Positions 47,152-56,225 of a stretch of 64,000 bases of DNA are shown here, in pieces. Origin of the DNA: Clostridiales bacterium (GTDB lineage: Bacteria > Bacillota > Clostridia > Lachnospirales > Lachnospiraceae); the NCBI GenBank assembly GCA_012735495.1, contig JAAYHD010000027.1, positions 48,720-112,719 on the forward strand. The letters run 5' to 3'. A program made the translations under genes and the position numbers. Position 1 is the stretch's first letter; each line of letters opens with the position of its first letter. The notes under the pieces are model-generated. The model ran no database searches and was not told the origin of the DNA. It saw only the letters and a program-made list of their open reading frames with translations.

Positions 47152-49845
47152 ATGAGCAAACGGTTTAACTATAGAGCGATAATTATATCAATTATAATAT
47201 GCCTGGGGATTTTTTTGCCGAATTTCCTTAACAACGCAAAGGTATTGGCATCGGGTAAGGGCACCGTAACAGCCTCTACGCTTAACGTAAGGACGGGACC
47301 GTCGCTGACTGCAAACAAGCTGCAGCTTTCCGACGGGACCTATGTATTTCTTAGAAAAGGGGAAACCGTAACCATACTGGATACGGAAGGGGAATGGTTC
47401 TACGTTTCTCTGCAGTTTAACGGAAAAAAGCTGCAGGGATATGTACACAGCGATTATATAAATGTTACCGTAAGCCCTTCACCGACTCCGACTCCTTCTC
47501 CGACACCTACTCCTACACAAAAGCCCACACCGACACCAAAGCCTGAAAGCGGCGGTACGGCCGTTTCCGGCGGATATAAGCATGAAGCCGTTGTAACAGC
47601 CGGTTCCTTAAATGTAAGAAGCGGTGCGGGAACGAATTACCCCGTGGTAGGAGGTTTAACCCAGGGAAACAAGGTTACCGTCATCGGTGAATCCTTGGAC
47701 AGCAGCAATGTCAAATGGTATCGTATAGTCCTGCCAGGCGGCGGTACGGTTTCAACGGGATATGTGTCCAGCCTTTATGTAAAGCTGGATTTCAATAAAG
47801 CTATAAAGGGATACATTACCGCATCCAAAGTCAATATCCGCAAATCTGCGGGAGACAAAGCCGCATATTTAAAGGACAGCCAGGGCAACATTGTTTCTCT
47901 TAAGAAGGACAAGGCTGTCAATATCATAGATGAGGTCGTGTCATCGGGTGCAAAATGGTACAAGCTGTCCTTTAAAGTGGACGGAGTATCATATACAGGG
48001 TACGCGCCGGCAAATCAGGTTGGATTCAGGGGCGAGAATACGGAGAACAGCTCAACTCCAACACCAACCCCGACACCGACGCCGACACCGACGCCAACAC
48101 CTGAGCCTGTGCCCACACCGACACCGACGCCGACACCGACGCCAACACCGACGCCAACACCTGAGCCTGTGCCCACACCGACACCGGAACCGCAGATACT
48201 GGAGATTCCGAGTAATCAAATATATACATCCATCAGCGGGCCGCAGGACGGTTATGTGTGCAACACATTGTATTTGAATGTCTATGAGAATATACTTGTA
48301 CACAACTCGTTCCTTTACGACCTGTCCGGGCAGCCGGTATTGCTGCTCAGCGGGGCCAAAGTAAAGGTAAACAGTGTTGTCAGGGTCGACGGAATTCCGT
48401 ATTACCATATAACATACGGCGATATAAGCGGACATGTAAGGGCCGAATACATTTACGTCGGTTCGCAGCTGCCGGACGGAGTGGTAAATCCCTGGACTCC
48501 CGTGCCAACACCGGGTGCTGAAGTAACGCCCGTACCGACACAGGGTCCCCAGATACCGGACACCGACTTTGAGACAATGCTTATAATGGAAGGCTTTCCC
48601 GAGTCATACAAGGATGCGTTAAGAAGGCTCCATGCGCTTCATCCGAATTGGGTGTTCAAGGCATACCATACGGGCCTTGATTGGAAGACAGTAATTGATA
48701 ACGAAAGCATTCCCGGCAAGAACACGATTCCGAATTCGAAGAGTGTCGAGTGGCTGTCCTTTGACAAGGGAGCTTACAACTGGGAAACCGATACATTTGT
48801 CGTATTTGACGGTACATACTGGGTTACGGCCTCAAGGGCCGCAATCGAGTATTACATGGATCCAAGGAATTTCCTTGAGGAAGATACCATCTTCCAATTC
48901 GAGCTGTTAAGATATCAGCCGGGATACCAGGACATCGAGGGTGTCGAGAATATACTAAAGGGAACGCCGTTGTACAACGCGTCCTATTCCTTCATAGATG
49001 AAAACGGCAACCTGCAGACCTACACATATGCGGAAACCTTTATAAAAGCGGCCGAATACTCGGGGGTAAGCCCGTACCATCTGGCGTCCAGGGTAAAGCA
49101 GGAGGTTGTAACGGGGCCTACGACCCTAAGCAACAGTGTGTCCGGCACTTACAAGGGCTATGAAGGTTATTATAACTTTTACAATATAGGCGCCAATGAC
49201 AGCCCTGGTGGCGGAGCAATAGCAAATGGCTTAAAGTTCGCCAAGAACGGCACCACCAACTCCAAAACGAACGCACAGTATCTTATTCCGTGGACGAATC
49301 CTTACAGGTCAATAGTCGGAGGTGCGTATTTTCTTGGAAGTACATATATAAACAGGGGACAGGATACGGTGTACCTGCAGAAATTCAATGTCACTCCGAT
49401 ATCCACATATTTCCATCAATACATGACGAATGTGGAGGCGCCTTGGGCCGAAAGCAAAAAGATAGCATCGGCATACTGCGACATGATGAATTCGCCGATT
49501 GTTTTCTCCATTCCAGTATATCTGAATATGCCGGAGACACCGGCTCCAAGGCCTACGACCAAGTTTAATCCGAATAACCGTTTAAAGAGCCTGAAGGTTA
49601 CCGATTTGAACGGCAAGGAGCTTGCACTGTCACCGACCTTCAGCCAGACGGAATACAACTATTACATAATTGTTCCGAACAATATCGAGGCGGTACAGGT
49701 AAAAGCCACCACGGTAAGCAAGAAGGCCAGCGTATTCGGAGGAGGATACATTCCTCTGAGTGTCGGCAGAAATGAGGTAGTAATCCCGGTAGTCGCGGAG
49801 AACGGCGACATTGCCAACTATATTATAAATATTGTAAGAGAGTAG
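47152..49845 (+). CDS. Multi-SH3 N-acetylglucosaminidase (autolysin)
   Basis: The ATG at 47152 has AAGGAG 6 bases before it. The 897-residue protein has a signal peptide (1-32), a bacterial SH3 domain (about 37-103), a Pro-Thr linker, two further SH3 domains (about 150-290), a second Pro-Thr linker from tandem DNA repeats, and a fourth SH3-like domain (about 350-430). A glucosaminidase domain follows (about 465-790; SYKDALRRLHALHPNW, ASRVKQEV with a candidate catalytic Glu). A cadherin-like beta-sandwich ends the protein (about 805-897). It would cut the glycan strand of peptidoglycan during growth or separation. Confidence 0.85.
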   Translation: MSKRFNYRAIIISIIICLGIFLPNFLNNAKVLASGKGTVTASTLNVRTGPSLTANKLQLSDGTYVFLRKGETVTILDTEGEWFYVSLQFNGKKLQGYVHSDYINVTVSPSPTPTPSPTPTPTQKPTPTPKPESGGTAVSGGYKHEAVVTAGSLNVRSGAGTNYPVVGGLTQGNKVTVIGESLDSSNVKWYRIVLPGGGTVSTGYVSSLYVKLDFNKAIKGYITASKVNIRKSAGDKAAYLKDSQGNIVSLKKDKAVNIIDEVVSSGAKWYKLSFKVDGVSYTGYAPANQVGFRGENTENSSTPTPTPTPTPTPTPTPEPVPTPTPTPTPTPTPTPTPEPVPTPTPEPQILEIPSNQIYTSISGPQDGYVCNTLYLNVYENILVHNSFLYDLSGQPVLLLSGAKVKVNSVVRVDGIPYYHITYGDISGHVRAEYIYVGSQLPDGVVNPWTPVPTPGAEVTPVPTQGPQIPDTDFETMLIMEGFPESYKDALRRLHALHPNWVFKAYHTGLDWKTVIDNESIPGKNTIPNSKSVEWLSFDKGAYNWETDTFVVFDGTYWVTASRAAIEYYMDPRNFLEEDTIFQFELLRYQPGYQDIEGVENILKGTPLYNASYSFIDENGNLQTYTYAETFIKAAEYSGVSPYHLASRVKQEVVTGPTTLSNSVSGTYKGYEGYYNFYNIGANDSPGGGAIANGLKFAKNGTTNSKTNAQYLIPWTNPYRSIVGGAYFLGSTYINRGQDTVYLQKFNVTPISTYFHQYMTNVEAPWAESKKIASAYCDMMNSPIVFSIPVYLNMPETPAPRPTTKFNPNNRLKSLKVTDLNGKELALSPTFSQTEYNYYIIVPNNIEAVQVKATTVSKKASVFGGGYIPLSVGRNEVVIPVVAENGDIANYIINIVRE
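48061..48180 (+). repeat. Two tandem copies of a 60-bp Pro-Thr-coding repeat
   Basis: Positions 48061-48120 and 48121-48180 differ at only three bases. Each unit encodes 20 residues of (TP)n followed by EPVP. A shorter related Pro-Thr stretch lies at about 47470-47550. Repeats of this kind change copy number easily, altering linker length. Confidence 0.9.
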
Positions 49846-49875
49846 GACTCCTTAAGCTGCTGGAAACAGTATTTA

Positions 49876-49908
49876 TCCGGCCGGAACGGCAACAACCGAC
49901 CGGCCGGA
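49876..49908 (+). terminator. GC-rich hairpin after the autolysin
   Basis: TCCGGCCGG pairs with CCGGCCGGA (9 bp, 15-base loop), followed by ATTTATAATT without a pure T-run. Confidence 0.65.
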
Positions 49909-49950
49909 ATTTATAATTCATATATTAATGTACCAGGGGGATATGCAATT

Positions 49951-51159
49951 ATGAGAAGAATTTATAAAGCGCTGCTGGTGTGCCTGTGTCTCATATCCGG
50001 CGGTTTTTTGTCTTTCATTCACGTTAAAGCTGCCAGCGCCAACATAGAAATAACCGCCCATGAAAGCGATATAATCGTTGGAGACACCGTATATGTATAT
50101 ATTAATATTACCTCGGACTCCATGTTTGGAGATATCGAGGCTAATCTGACCTATGACGAGGATATTCTTAAGTATAAGGGAAATATGTCTTTTGTAACCG
50201 GCAGCAGCGGTTTTCTTAAGATATCGGATATCAACCTGTCCGAGGAAACCGACAGTCGAAAATATGTGCTGGAATTTGAAGCGCTCAAGGTGGGCATAAC
50301 TACAATTGAGTTCAGCGGCCCTGTCATGGTATATGAAAGCGACACGGAACTGCCCATGTCGGTTTTTATGGATTCGCTCACGCTTGAAGTAAAACCGGCG
50401 CAGACAGCATCCGAGAACGCATATCTTTCCTCGCTGAGAATAAGTCCCGGAGAGCTGACTCCGGAATTTAACAAGGACATATATGAATATACCGCCAGTG
50501 TCGGATATGATGTCGGCAAGCTGGTTGTCGTGGCATATCCGGAGGATGACAAGGCAACGGTTCGAATATCAGGAAATGATTCGCTAAGTGAGGGTGAAAA
50601 CAAGGTGGTTGTCACCGTGGCGGCGGAAGCGGGCAACACCATGGAATATGTTATATATGTCACGAAGGAGGCCGCTCCGCAGGAAGGAGTCGACACACCA
50701 ACAATCATACCGGACAAAAAGCACGGCAGCTTTGAGCTTGTCAGGCTGAATGAAGATGTATATGCGGTTTACAGCGGCAAATATAAGATAATGGAGCCGC
50801 CGCAGGATCTGAAGGTTCCAAGCGGATATATCAAGACAAAGATAATTATATCCGGAATATCCATACCGGTATTCGCGCCGGAACAGCTCGACAGCGAATT
50901 CCTCCTGGTATATGCGGAAAACGAACTGGGAGAAGCAGGTCTTTATACCTATGACAAGGTTGAGAAAACAATGCAGAGATACAAGGAAGAGACCCAGCCG
51001 ATTTATGAGCCGGTGAACGGGCAGAATGAAGACATTATTTCTTCCCAAAAATACCGCCGGAACATGAACATGGCGGCAATAATCATTGCTCTTCTTAGTG
51101 CCCTGTGCGCGTTGTTTATCATCCTGTCCATACGGCTGTATATTAAGCTTAGAGGATAA
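49951..51159 (+). CDS. Membrane-anchored protein with cohesin-like and cadherin-like domains
   Basis: The 402-residue protein has a signal peptide (1-28) and a cohesin-like fold at about 30-150 (VGDTVYVYINITSDSMFGD, then EANLTYDEDILKY). A cadherin-like sandwich follows at about 158-240 (YLSSLRISPGELTPEFNKD, then YEYTASV). A charged extracellular region leads to a C-terminal membrane helix (about 376-398) and short basic tail. Cohesins bind dockerins in cellulosomes, but single cohesin-like domains also occur in unrelated surface proteins, and no dockerin is visible in this window. Its cadherin-like domain matches the one ending the preceding autolysin, suggesting a shared wall role. Confidence 0.7.
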   Translation: MRRIYKALLVCLCLISGGFLSFIHVKAASANIEITAHESDIIVGDTVYVYINITSDSMFGDIEANLTYDEDILKYKGNMSFVTGSSGFLKISDINLSEETDSRKYVLEFEALKVGITTIEFSGPVMVYESDTELPMSVFMDSLTLEVKPAQTASENAYLSSLRISPGELTPEFNKDIYEYTASVGYDVGKLVVVAYPEDDKATVRISGNDSLSEGENKVVVTVAAEAGNTMEYVIYVTKEAAPQEGVDTPTIIPDKKHGSFELVRLNEDVYAVYSGKYKIMEPPQDLKVPSGYIKTKIIISGISIPVFAPEQLDSEFLLVYAENELGEAGLYTYDKVEKTMQRYKEETQPIYEPVNGQNEDIISSQKYRRNMNMAAIIIALLSALCALFIILSIRLYIKLRG

Positions 51160-51176
51160 GGAGACAATTAAAAATA

Positions 51177-51205
51177 TTGACATGTCTTGTGGGCTGTTAT
51201 ATAAT
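51177..51205 (+). promoter_or_regulatory. Consensus housekeeping promoter of the gntR-mcsA-mcsB-clpC operon
   Basis: TTGACA (51177-51182), 17-base spacer, TATAAT (51200-51205): a perfect consensus for the main sigma factor, which usually means that a repressor controls it. Confidence 0.88.
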
Positions 51206-51214
51206 ATATATAAC
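51196..51214. promoter_or_regulatory. Palindromic candidate operator over the -10 box
   Basis: GTTATATA-ATA-TATATAAC is a perfect 8-bp inverted repeat with a 3-base centre that covers the -10 box. A dimeric GntR-type repressor, encoded by the first gene, could bind here. The AT-rich context means that part of the symmetry could be chance. Confidence 0.55.
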
Positions 51215-51279
51215 AAATATAACTATATTAATTAATATTCCAATTTTATCAAAAAGCAGATATAATAGAGGTGATGAGA

Positions 51280-51657
51280 ATGCATGTAATAAACATTGAT
51301 TTTAACAGTGATGAAGCGATTTATGTCCAATTGATAAATCAAATCATTTTAGGCATTGCCACCTCGAAAATCCAAGAAGGCGATTATCTTCCGTCGGTAA
51401 GAGAGCTGGCGGAATATATCGGAATCAATATGCATACGGTCAACAAGGCATATAGTATACTGAAACAGGAAGGTTATGTTAAGCTTGACCGACGAAGGGG
51501 AGCGATAATTGCTATTGATATTGACAAGATGAGAGCCATAGAAGATATGAAGGAAGATCTTCGGGTTACCATTGCCAAAGCCATTTGCAAGAATATCAGC
51601 TGTGATGAAGCAATTAAAGTTGTAAGGGAGATTTATAATGAGTTTGAAAGGGGGTAG
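51280..51657 (+). CDS. GntR-family transcriptional regulator (YtrA type)
   Basis: The ATG at 51280 has AGAGGTG 6 bases before it. The 125-residue protein has a winged helix: AIYVQLINQIILGIATSKI, LPSVRELAEYIGIN and TVNKAYSILKQEGYV, all GntR hallmarks. It lacks a ligand-binding domain; a short helical tail of about 50 residues follows, as in YtrA-type regulators. It heads an operon with mcsA, mcsB and clpC, where CtsR is expected in Bacillus-like gene orders. It resembles GntR rather than CtsR in its helix-turn-helix. Confidence 0.88.
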   Translation: MHVINIDFNSDEAIYVQLINQIILGIATSKIQEGDYLPSVRELAEYIGINMHTVNKAYSILKQEGYVKLDRRRGAIIAIDIDKMRAIEDMKEDLRVTIAKAICKNISCDEAIKVVREIYNEFERG

Positions 51658-51663
51658 CTCCCA

Positions 51664-52209
51664 ATGCTGTGTGACAGATGCAAAATAAGAGAGGCAAAGG
51701 TACTTTACACCGAGATTATTAACGGCGCAAAGACGGAACAACATCTTTGCGAGGAGTGTGCTGCGGACTATACATCATTTCAAATGGAAAAGCCCCTGTT
51801 TAACTCGGAGCTTACCTTGAACAGTTTACTGTCAACATTACTTGGAGCATATCAAGGCGGTACACAAAGCAAACCCGAAGTTAAGAAGTCGGGTCTTGTA
51901 TGTGACAACTGCAAGACCACCTTTGAGGAGTTTCTGCAGAGAGGACGCTTCGGATGTGCGCAGTGTTATAAAAGCTTTTACAGTGAGATAGAAAATATCC
52001 TAAGAAGCATACACGGAGCCCAGGCTCATACCGGTAAACGTCCGAAAGGATTCGTATCCTCCGGTGAAAAGATATTCAAGAACCTGTCGGAGGAAGAAAG
52101 GCTTACCCTGGAGCTTCAGCAGGCCATTGAAAAGGAGGAGTTTGAAGAGGCGGCAAGGCTCAGGGATTTGATTCGGAGCCTGAAGAAGGAGGAATCCAAG
52201 AATGCTTAA
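51664..52209 (+). CDS. mcsA: McsA, activator of protein arginine kinase
   Basis: The 181-residue protein has CxxC pairs at the start (CDRCKIREA, LCEECAADY) and again in CDNCKTTFEEF and FGCAQC, which bind zinc. A C-terminal UVR motif (LELQQAIEKEEFEEAARLRD) contacts ClpC. McsA activates McsB. AAGGGGG precedes the ATG, and the gene overlaps mcsB by 8 bases. Confidence 0.92.
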   Translation: MLCDRCKIREAKVLYTEIINGAKTEQHLCEECAADYTSFQMEKPLFNSELTLNSLLSTLLGAYQGGTQSKPEVKKSGLVCDNCKTTFEEFLQRGRFGCAQCYKSFYSEIENILRSIHGAQAHTGKRPKGFVSSGEKIFKNLSEEERLTLELQQAIEKEEFEEAARLRDLIRSLKKEESKNA

Positions 52210-53248
52210 ATGGTATGAACAGTCCGTACCTGACGGCGATGTGGTTATTTCCAGCCGTGTAAGGCTTGCAAGGAACCTGGAAGGATATAAGTTTTCTCCT
52301 CTGCTTAAGGAATCTGAAGCGGTTAAGCTGGTCGATGAAGTAAAGGGTATAACTTCGGCCTTGGCGGAGCAGGATAATAGAAAATATTACTCCTGCAACC
52401 TAAAATCCCTGAGCGAGATAGACAAGGCCGCCATGGTGGAGAGACATATCGTAAGCCCGCTTCTGGTTGAAAAGGAGCAGGCCACGGGGCTTATTCTTTC
52501 TGATGACGAAACGGTAAGCATAATGATTAATGAAGAAGACCATGTGAGAATACAGGCTATTGTAGGAGGCTTAAACCTGGAGGAAGCTTATGACATAGCC
52601 AACCGTATTGATGATATCGCGTATGAGAAGCTGCGTTTTGCCTATGATGAGAAGTACGGGTATATTACATCCTGTCCAACCAACGTCGGTACCGGCATGC
52701 GAGCTTCCTGCATGGTTTTTTTGCCGGCGTTAAGTGCGGCGAGACTGATTAACAAGCTTATAGAAGAGGTTGGACGGTATGGGGTTACCATCCGCGGCAT
52801 TTACGGAGAAGGAACCAAGAGCATGGGAAGCATATACCAGATTTCCAACCAGAAAACATTGGGCAACTCAGAAAAGGAGATAATACAGAACTTAAACCGC
52901 ATTGTTGACCAGGTAATAAAACAGGAAAGAAAAAGAAGGGAATACATGCTGTCGGTAAATGCGGATGAGATAGAGAACCAGGTATATCGTTCATATGGAA
53001 TCTTAAAATACGCAAGACAGATAAGCTCCAGCGACGCAATGACCCTTCTTTCGCAGATAAAATTCGGTATGGATACCGGATTAATTAAATTTGACAGGGA
53101 ATTTAATGTCCATAAGCTTATGATGGGAATACAGCCCGGATGTCTCCAGTGGGCATTGGGCAAAAGTGTGGGCAGCACTACCAGGGATAAGGCCAGGGCG
53201 GAATATATCAGCAAGGAATTGCCGAACATAGTCGAGAAGACGGAATAA
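52202..53248 (+). CDS. mcsB: Protein arginine kinase McsB
   Basis: The 348-residue protein resembles phosphagen kinases. VVISSRVRLARNLEGYKF, the active-site loop TSCPTNVGTGMRASC, and GEGTKSMGSIYQISNQ are visible, as are the arginine contacts in NEEDHVRIQ. McsB phosphorylates arginines on damaged proteins and repressors and so marks them for ClpCP. AAGGAGG lies within the end of mcsA. Confidence 0.95.
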   Translation: MLKWYEQSVPDGDVVISSRVRLARNLEGYKFSPLLKESEAVKLVDEVKGITSALAEQDNRKYYSCNLKSLSEIDKAAMVERHIVSPLLVEKEQATGLILSDDETVSIMINEEDHVRIQAIVGGLNLEEAYDIANRIDDIAYEKLRFAYDEKYGYITSCPTNVGTGMRASCMVFLPALSAARLINKLIEEVGRYGVTIRGIYGEGTKSMGSIYQISNQKTLGNSEKEIIQNLNRIVDQVIKQERKRREYMLSVNADEIENQVYRSYGILKYARQISSSDAMTLLSQIKFGMDTGLIKFDREFNVHKLMMGIQPGCLQWALGKSVGSTTRDKARAEYISKELPNIVEKTE

Positions 53249-53303
53249 AACATCGGTATGATTCTGCCGGTTTTATACTCTATTTAGAACGGAGGACATA
53301 AGA

Positions 53304-55760
53304 ATGAATGAGAGATTTACGGAAAATGCAAAGCAAGCCATAAATTATGCAAGAGAAGCGGCATATCGCCTTAACCATAATTATATAGGAACGGAACATC
53401 TGCTGATGGGTTTGCTGCAAGTGGACGGAGTGGCATCCAGGGTGCTCCAGGAGAACGGTGTTGTATTTGAAAAGCTGGTGGACCTGGTCAACCAGCTCAT
53501 AGCACCGAGCAGCAGTGTTGAGATAATTGACGGCGGAAGCTTTACTCCAAGATTCAAGCATATAGTGGACCAAAGCCATAAGGAAGCTGCAAAGCTGAAA
53601 GCCCAGGAAACTGGCACGGAGCATTTGCTGATAGCGCTCCTGAGGGAAACAGATTGCATAGCTGTCCGGCTGTTAAGCACGCTTGGAGTCAACATACAAA
53701 AAATATATGTGGATATCCTTGCGGCAGCAGGTGTGGACATAAATATGGCGAAGAACGATTTTGTAGCCGGAAAAGGCAAGCAAAAAGCCAAGTCGGCAAC
53801 CCCGACGCTGGATCAATACAGCAGGGACCTTACCGAATATGCCAGGGAAGGCAAGCTGGATCCGGTAATAGGCAGGGAAGACGAAATACAAAGGGTTATC
53901 CAGATATTAAGCAGGCGAACGAAGAACAATCCGTGCCTGGTAGGGGAGCCCGGTGTGGGAAAGACGGCTATTGCCGAAGGACTTGCGCTTAAAATAGTTG
54001 AAGGAAACGTTCCCGATACGATAAAAGATAAAAGAGTGGTTACCCTGGACCTGTCCGGTATGGTTGCGGGTTCAAAGTACCGCGGCGAATTTGAGGAAAG
54101 AATTAAAAAGGTAATCAGTGAAGTAATAAATGACGGAAATGTACTGCTGTTTATAGATGAGCTTCACACTATAATAGGCGCCGGAGGAGCGGAGGGAGCA
54201 ATCGACGCATCCAATATCCTTAAGCCCTCCCTTGCCAGGGGTGAACTCCAGATAATTGGCGCAACCACAAGGGAAGAATACCGCAAGTATGTCGAAAAGG
54301 ACGCTGCGCTGGAGCGCAGGTTCCAGCCAGTGGTTGTGGAGGAGCCTACCGAGGAAGAAGCAATCCGCATACTGTTCGGGCTTCGCGACAAGTACGAGGC
54401 ACATCACAAGGTCAGGATTACCGACTCGGCTCTTGTGGCAGCAGTCAAGTTATCCAGCCGTTATATCAATGACCGTTATCTTCCCGACAAGGCCATCGAC
54501 CTGATGGATGAAGCGGCATCAAAGGTCCGCTTAAGCGTCTACACATCCTCTCCGGTTATCAAGGACCTGGAGAAGGAGATAGAAAAGCTGGAGGAGCAGA
54601 AGGAACAGGCCATTAAGGAAGAGGCATATGAAAAGGCGGGAGAAATAAAGAAACAGCAGGAAGCCTTAAAGGAAGAGCTGGAAAAGCAAAGGCTGCTCGA
54701 GGAAAAGAAGAGAACAGAGGACCAGTTGGTTGTAAGCGAGGCTGAAATAGCGGACATCGTGTCAAGCTGGACCAAGATACCTGTTAAAAAGCTTGAAGAG
54801 GAAGAATCACAAAGGCTTCAGAACCTGGAGTCGATTCTTCATGAAAGGGTTATCGGTCAGGACGAAGCGGTTACCGCGGTAGCCAAGGCAATAAGAAGAG
54901 GAAGAGTGGGACTGAAGGATCCCAACAGGCCTATCGGATCGTTCCTTTTCCTTGGACCTACCGGTGTCGGTAAAACCGAGCTTTCAAAAGCGTTGGCGGA
55001 GGCAATGTTCGGTACCGAGAATTCAATCATCCGTGTTGACATGTCGGAATACATGGAGAAACACAGCGTCAGCAAGCTGATTGGTTCACCTCCGGGATAT
55101 GTCGGATATGATGACGGCGGCCAGCTGAGTGAAAAAGTAAGGCAGAATCCTTATTCCGTGATCCTGTTTGACGAGATTGAGAAGGCGCATCCCGATGTTT
55201 TCAATATTCTGCTCCAGGTACTGGATGACGGACATATCACGGATTCCCAGGGAAGACGGGTAAGCTTCAAAAATACCATTATCATCATGACCTCCAATGC
55301 GGGAGCACAGAATATAATCTCACCGAAACGCCTTGGTTTCACCTCTGTAGTCGATGAAGGCGAGGATTACAAGAGGATGAAAGAAGCGGTAATGGATGAG
55401 GTTAAGAGAATATTCAGGCCGGAATTTATAAACCGTATTGACGAAATCATCGTGTTCCATTCACTCAACAAGGACAACATCAAGGACATCGTCGGAATAA
55501 TGGTTAAAAATATTGCAAAACGAAGCAAGGCACAGATGAACATTGCCCTGGAAGCAACTTCGGCTGCACTGGAGCGTCTTGCTGAGATAGGATACGACGA
55601 TAAATTCGGTGCAAGACCGTTAAGAAGGGCAATTCAAACCAATGTGGAGGATAAGCTTGCCGAAGGAATTTTGACAGGTGATATTAAGGAAGGCGACTCG
55701 GTATTAATCGATTGCTCTGAAAATGAAATAGTACTGAAGACTGTCGAGAAACCCGCATAG
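53304..55760 (+). CDS. clpC: ATP-dependent protease ATPase subunit ClpC
   Basis: The 818-residue protein has two Clp N repeats (about 1-145; [23 protein letters not shown]), a first AAA+ domain with GEPGVGKTA, a coiled middle domain (about 410-480, rich in E and K), and a second AAA+ domain with GPTGVGKTE. It unfolds substrates for ClpP, guided by McsA and McsB. GGAGG precedes the ATG. It is of the usual length. Confidence 0.97.
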   Translation: MNERFTENAKQAINYAREAAYRLNHNYIGTEHLLMGLLQVDGVASRVLQENGVVFEKLVDLVNQLIAPSSSVEIIDGGSFTPRFKHIVDQSHKEAAKLKAQETGTEHLLIALLRETDCIAVRLLSTLGVNIQKIYVDILAAAGVDINMAKNDFVAGKGKQKAKSATPTLDQYSRDLTEYAREGKLDPVIGREDEIQRVIQILSRRTKNNPCLVGEPGVGKTAIAEGLALKIVEGNVPDTIKDKRVVTLDLSGMVAGSKYRGEFEERIKKVISEVINDGNVLLFIDELHTIIGAGGAEGAIDASNILKPSLARGELQIIGATTREEYRKYVEKDAALERRFQPVVVEEPTEEEAIRILFGLRDKYEAHHKVRITDSALVAAVKLSSRYINDRYLPDKAIDLMDEAASKVRLSVYTSSPVIKDLEKEIEKLEEQKEQAIKEEAYEKAGEIKKQQEALKEELEKQRLLEEKKRTEDQLVVSEAEIADIVSSWTKIPVKKLEEEESQRLQNLESILHERVIGQDEAVTAVAKAIRRGRVGLKDPNRPIGSFLFLGPTGVGKTELSKALAEAMFGTENSIIRVDMSEYMEKHSVSKLIGSPPGYVGYDDGGQLSEKVRQNPYSVILFDEIEKAHPDVFNILLQVLDDGHITDSQGRRVSFKNTIIIMTSNAGAQNIISPKRLGFTSVVDEGEDYKRMKEAVMDEVKRIFRPEFINRIDEIIVFHSLNKDNIKDIVGIMVKNIAKRSKAQMNIALEATSAALERLAEIGYDDKFGARPLRRAIQTNVEDKLAEGILTGDIKEGDSVLIDCSENEIVLKTVEKPA

Positions 55761-55810
55761 CTTATATTAGTAAATTGTTTTTCAGATGAATACAATTAGG
55801 AGGATCATGT

Positions 55811-56224
55811 ATGGCGGTTATTCAAGAATTAATACGCAAAGAAGCAGATGGAACAATAAGCTTTGGAAATTATCTGTTGAAGGAAAAATCAAAAATCTCC
55901 GACTTTGAACATGACGGGGATTTGTACAAGGTCAAGACCTACAATAAGATCACAAAGCTTGAGAAGAATGGTATGTTCGTTTATGAATCGGTACCGGGAA
56001 CCGCTGTATTTCACTTAAGACAGGATGAGAATGAGCTGAGCTTTGATGTGACAGGGGAAGACACAGTTCAGATAACTCTTGAGCTTGAAGCGGAGAAAGA
56101 ATATCAGATATACAAGAATGAAGAACTGATGGGCACAATGAAAACCAATTTGGGCGGAAAGCTGATATTCAGCGTGGAATTAAGCGGAAATAAACAAGAT
56201 TCAATCAAGGTGGTAAAGCTGTAG
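55811..56224 (+). CDS. Conserved small cytoplasmic protein of unknown function
   Basis: The 137-residue protein has AGGAGG 7 bases before the ATG. It has no signal or membrane segment. The pattern is beta-rich: TISFGNYLLKEKSKISDFEH, then VYESVPGTAVFHL, then TNLGGKLIFSVEL. Similar small clostridial proteins are sometimes labelled endosialidase, but I see no catalytic motif to support that. It sits between clpC and radA, one base before radA, so it may work with protein or DNA quality control. Confidence 0.7.
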   Translation: MAVIQELIRKEADGTISFGNYLLKEKSKISDFEHDGDLYKVKTYNKITKLEKNGMFVYESVPGTAVFHLRQDENELSFDVTGEDTVQITLELEAEKEYQIYKNEELMGTMKTNLGGKLIFSVELSGNKQDSIKVVKL

Positions 56225-56225
56225 C

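Noticed and set aside
48050..48200. CRISPR-like or regulatory repeat array
   Set aside because: The repeats are in frame, code for a Pro-Thr linker and have no unique spacers.
49951..51159. Evidence for a cellulosome
   Set aside because: One cohesin-like domain is not enough; no dockerin is visible and the hydrolases here are lipoproteins.
55811..56224. Endosialidase
   Set aside because: The name is used for similar proteins, but the 137-residue sequence has no glycosidase motif, signal peptide or trimeric tail domain.
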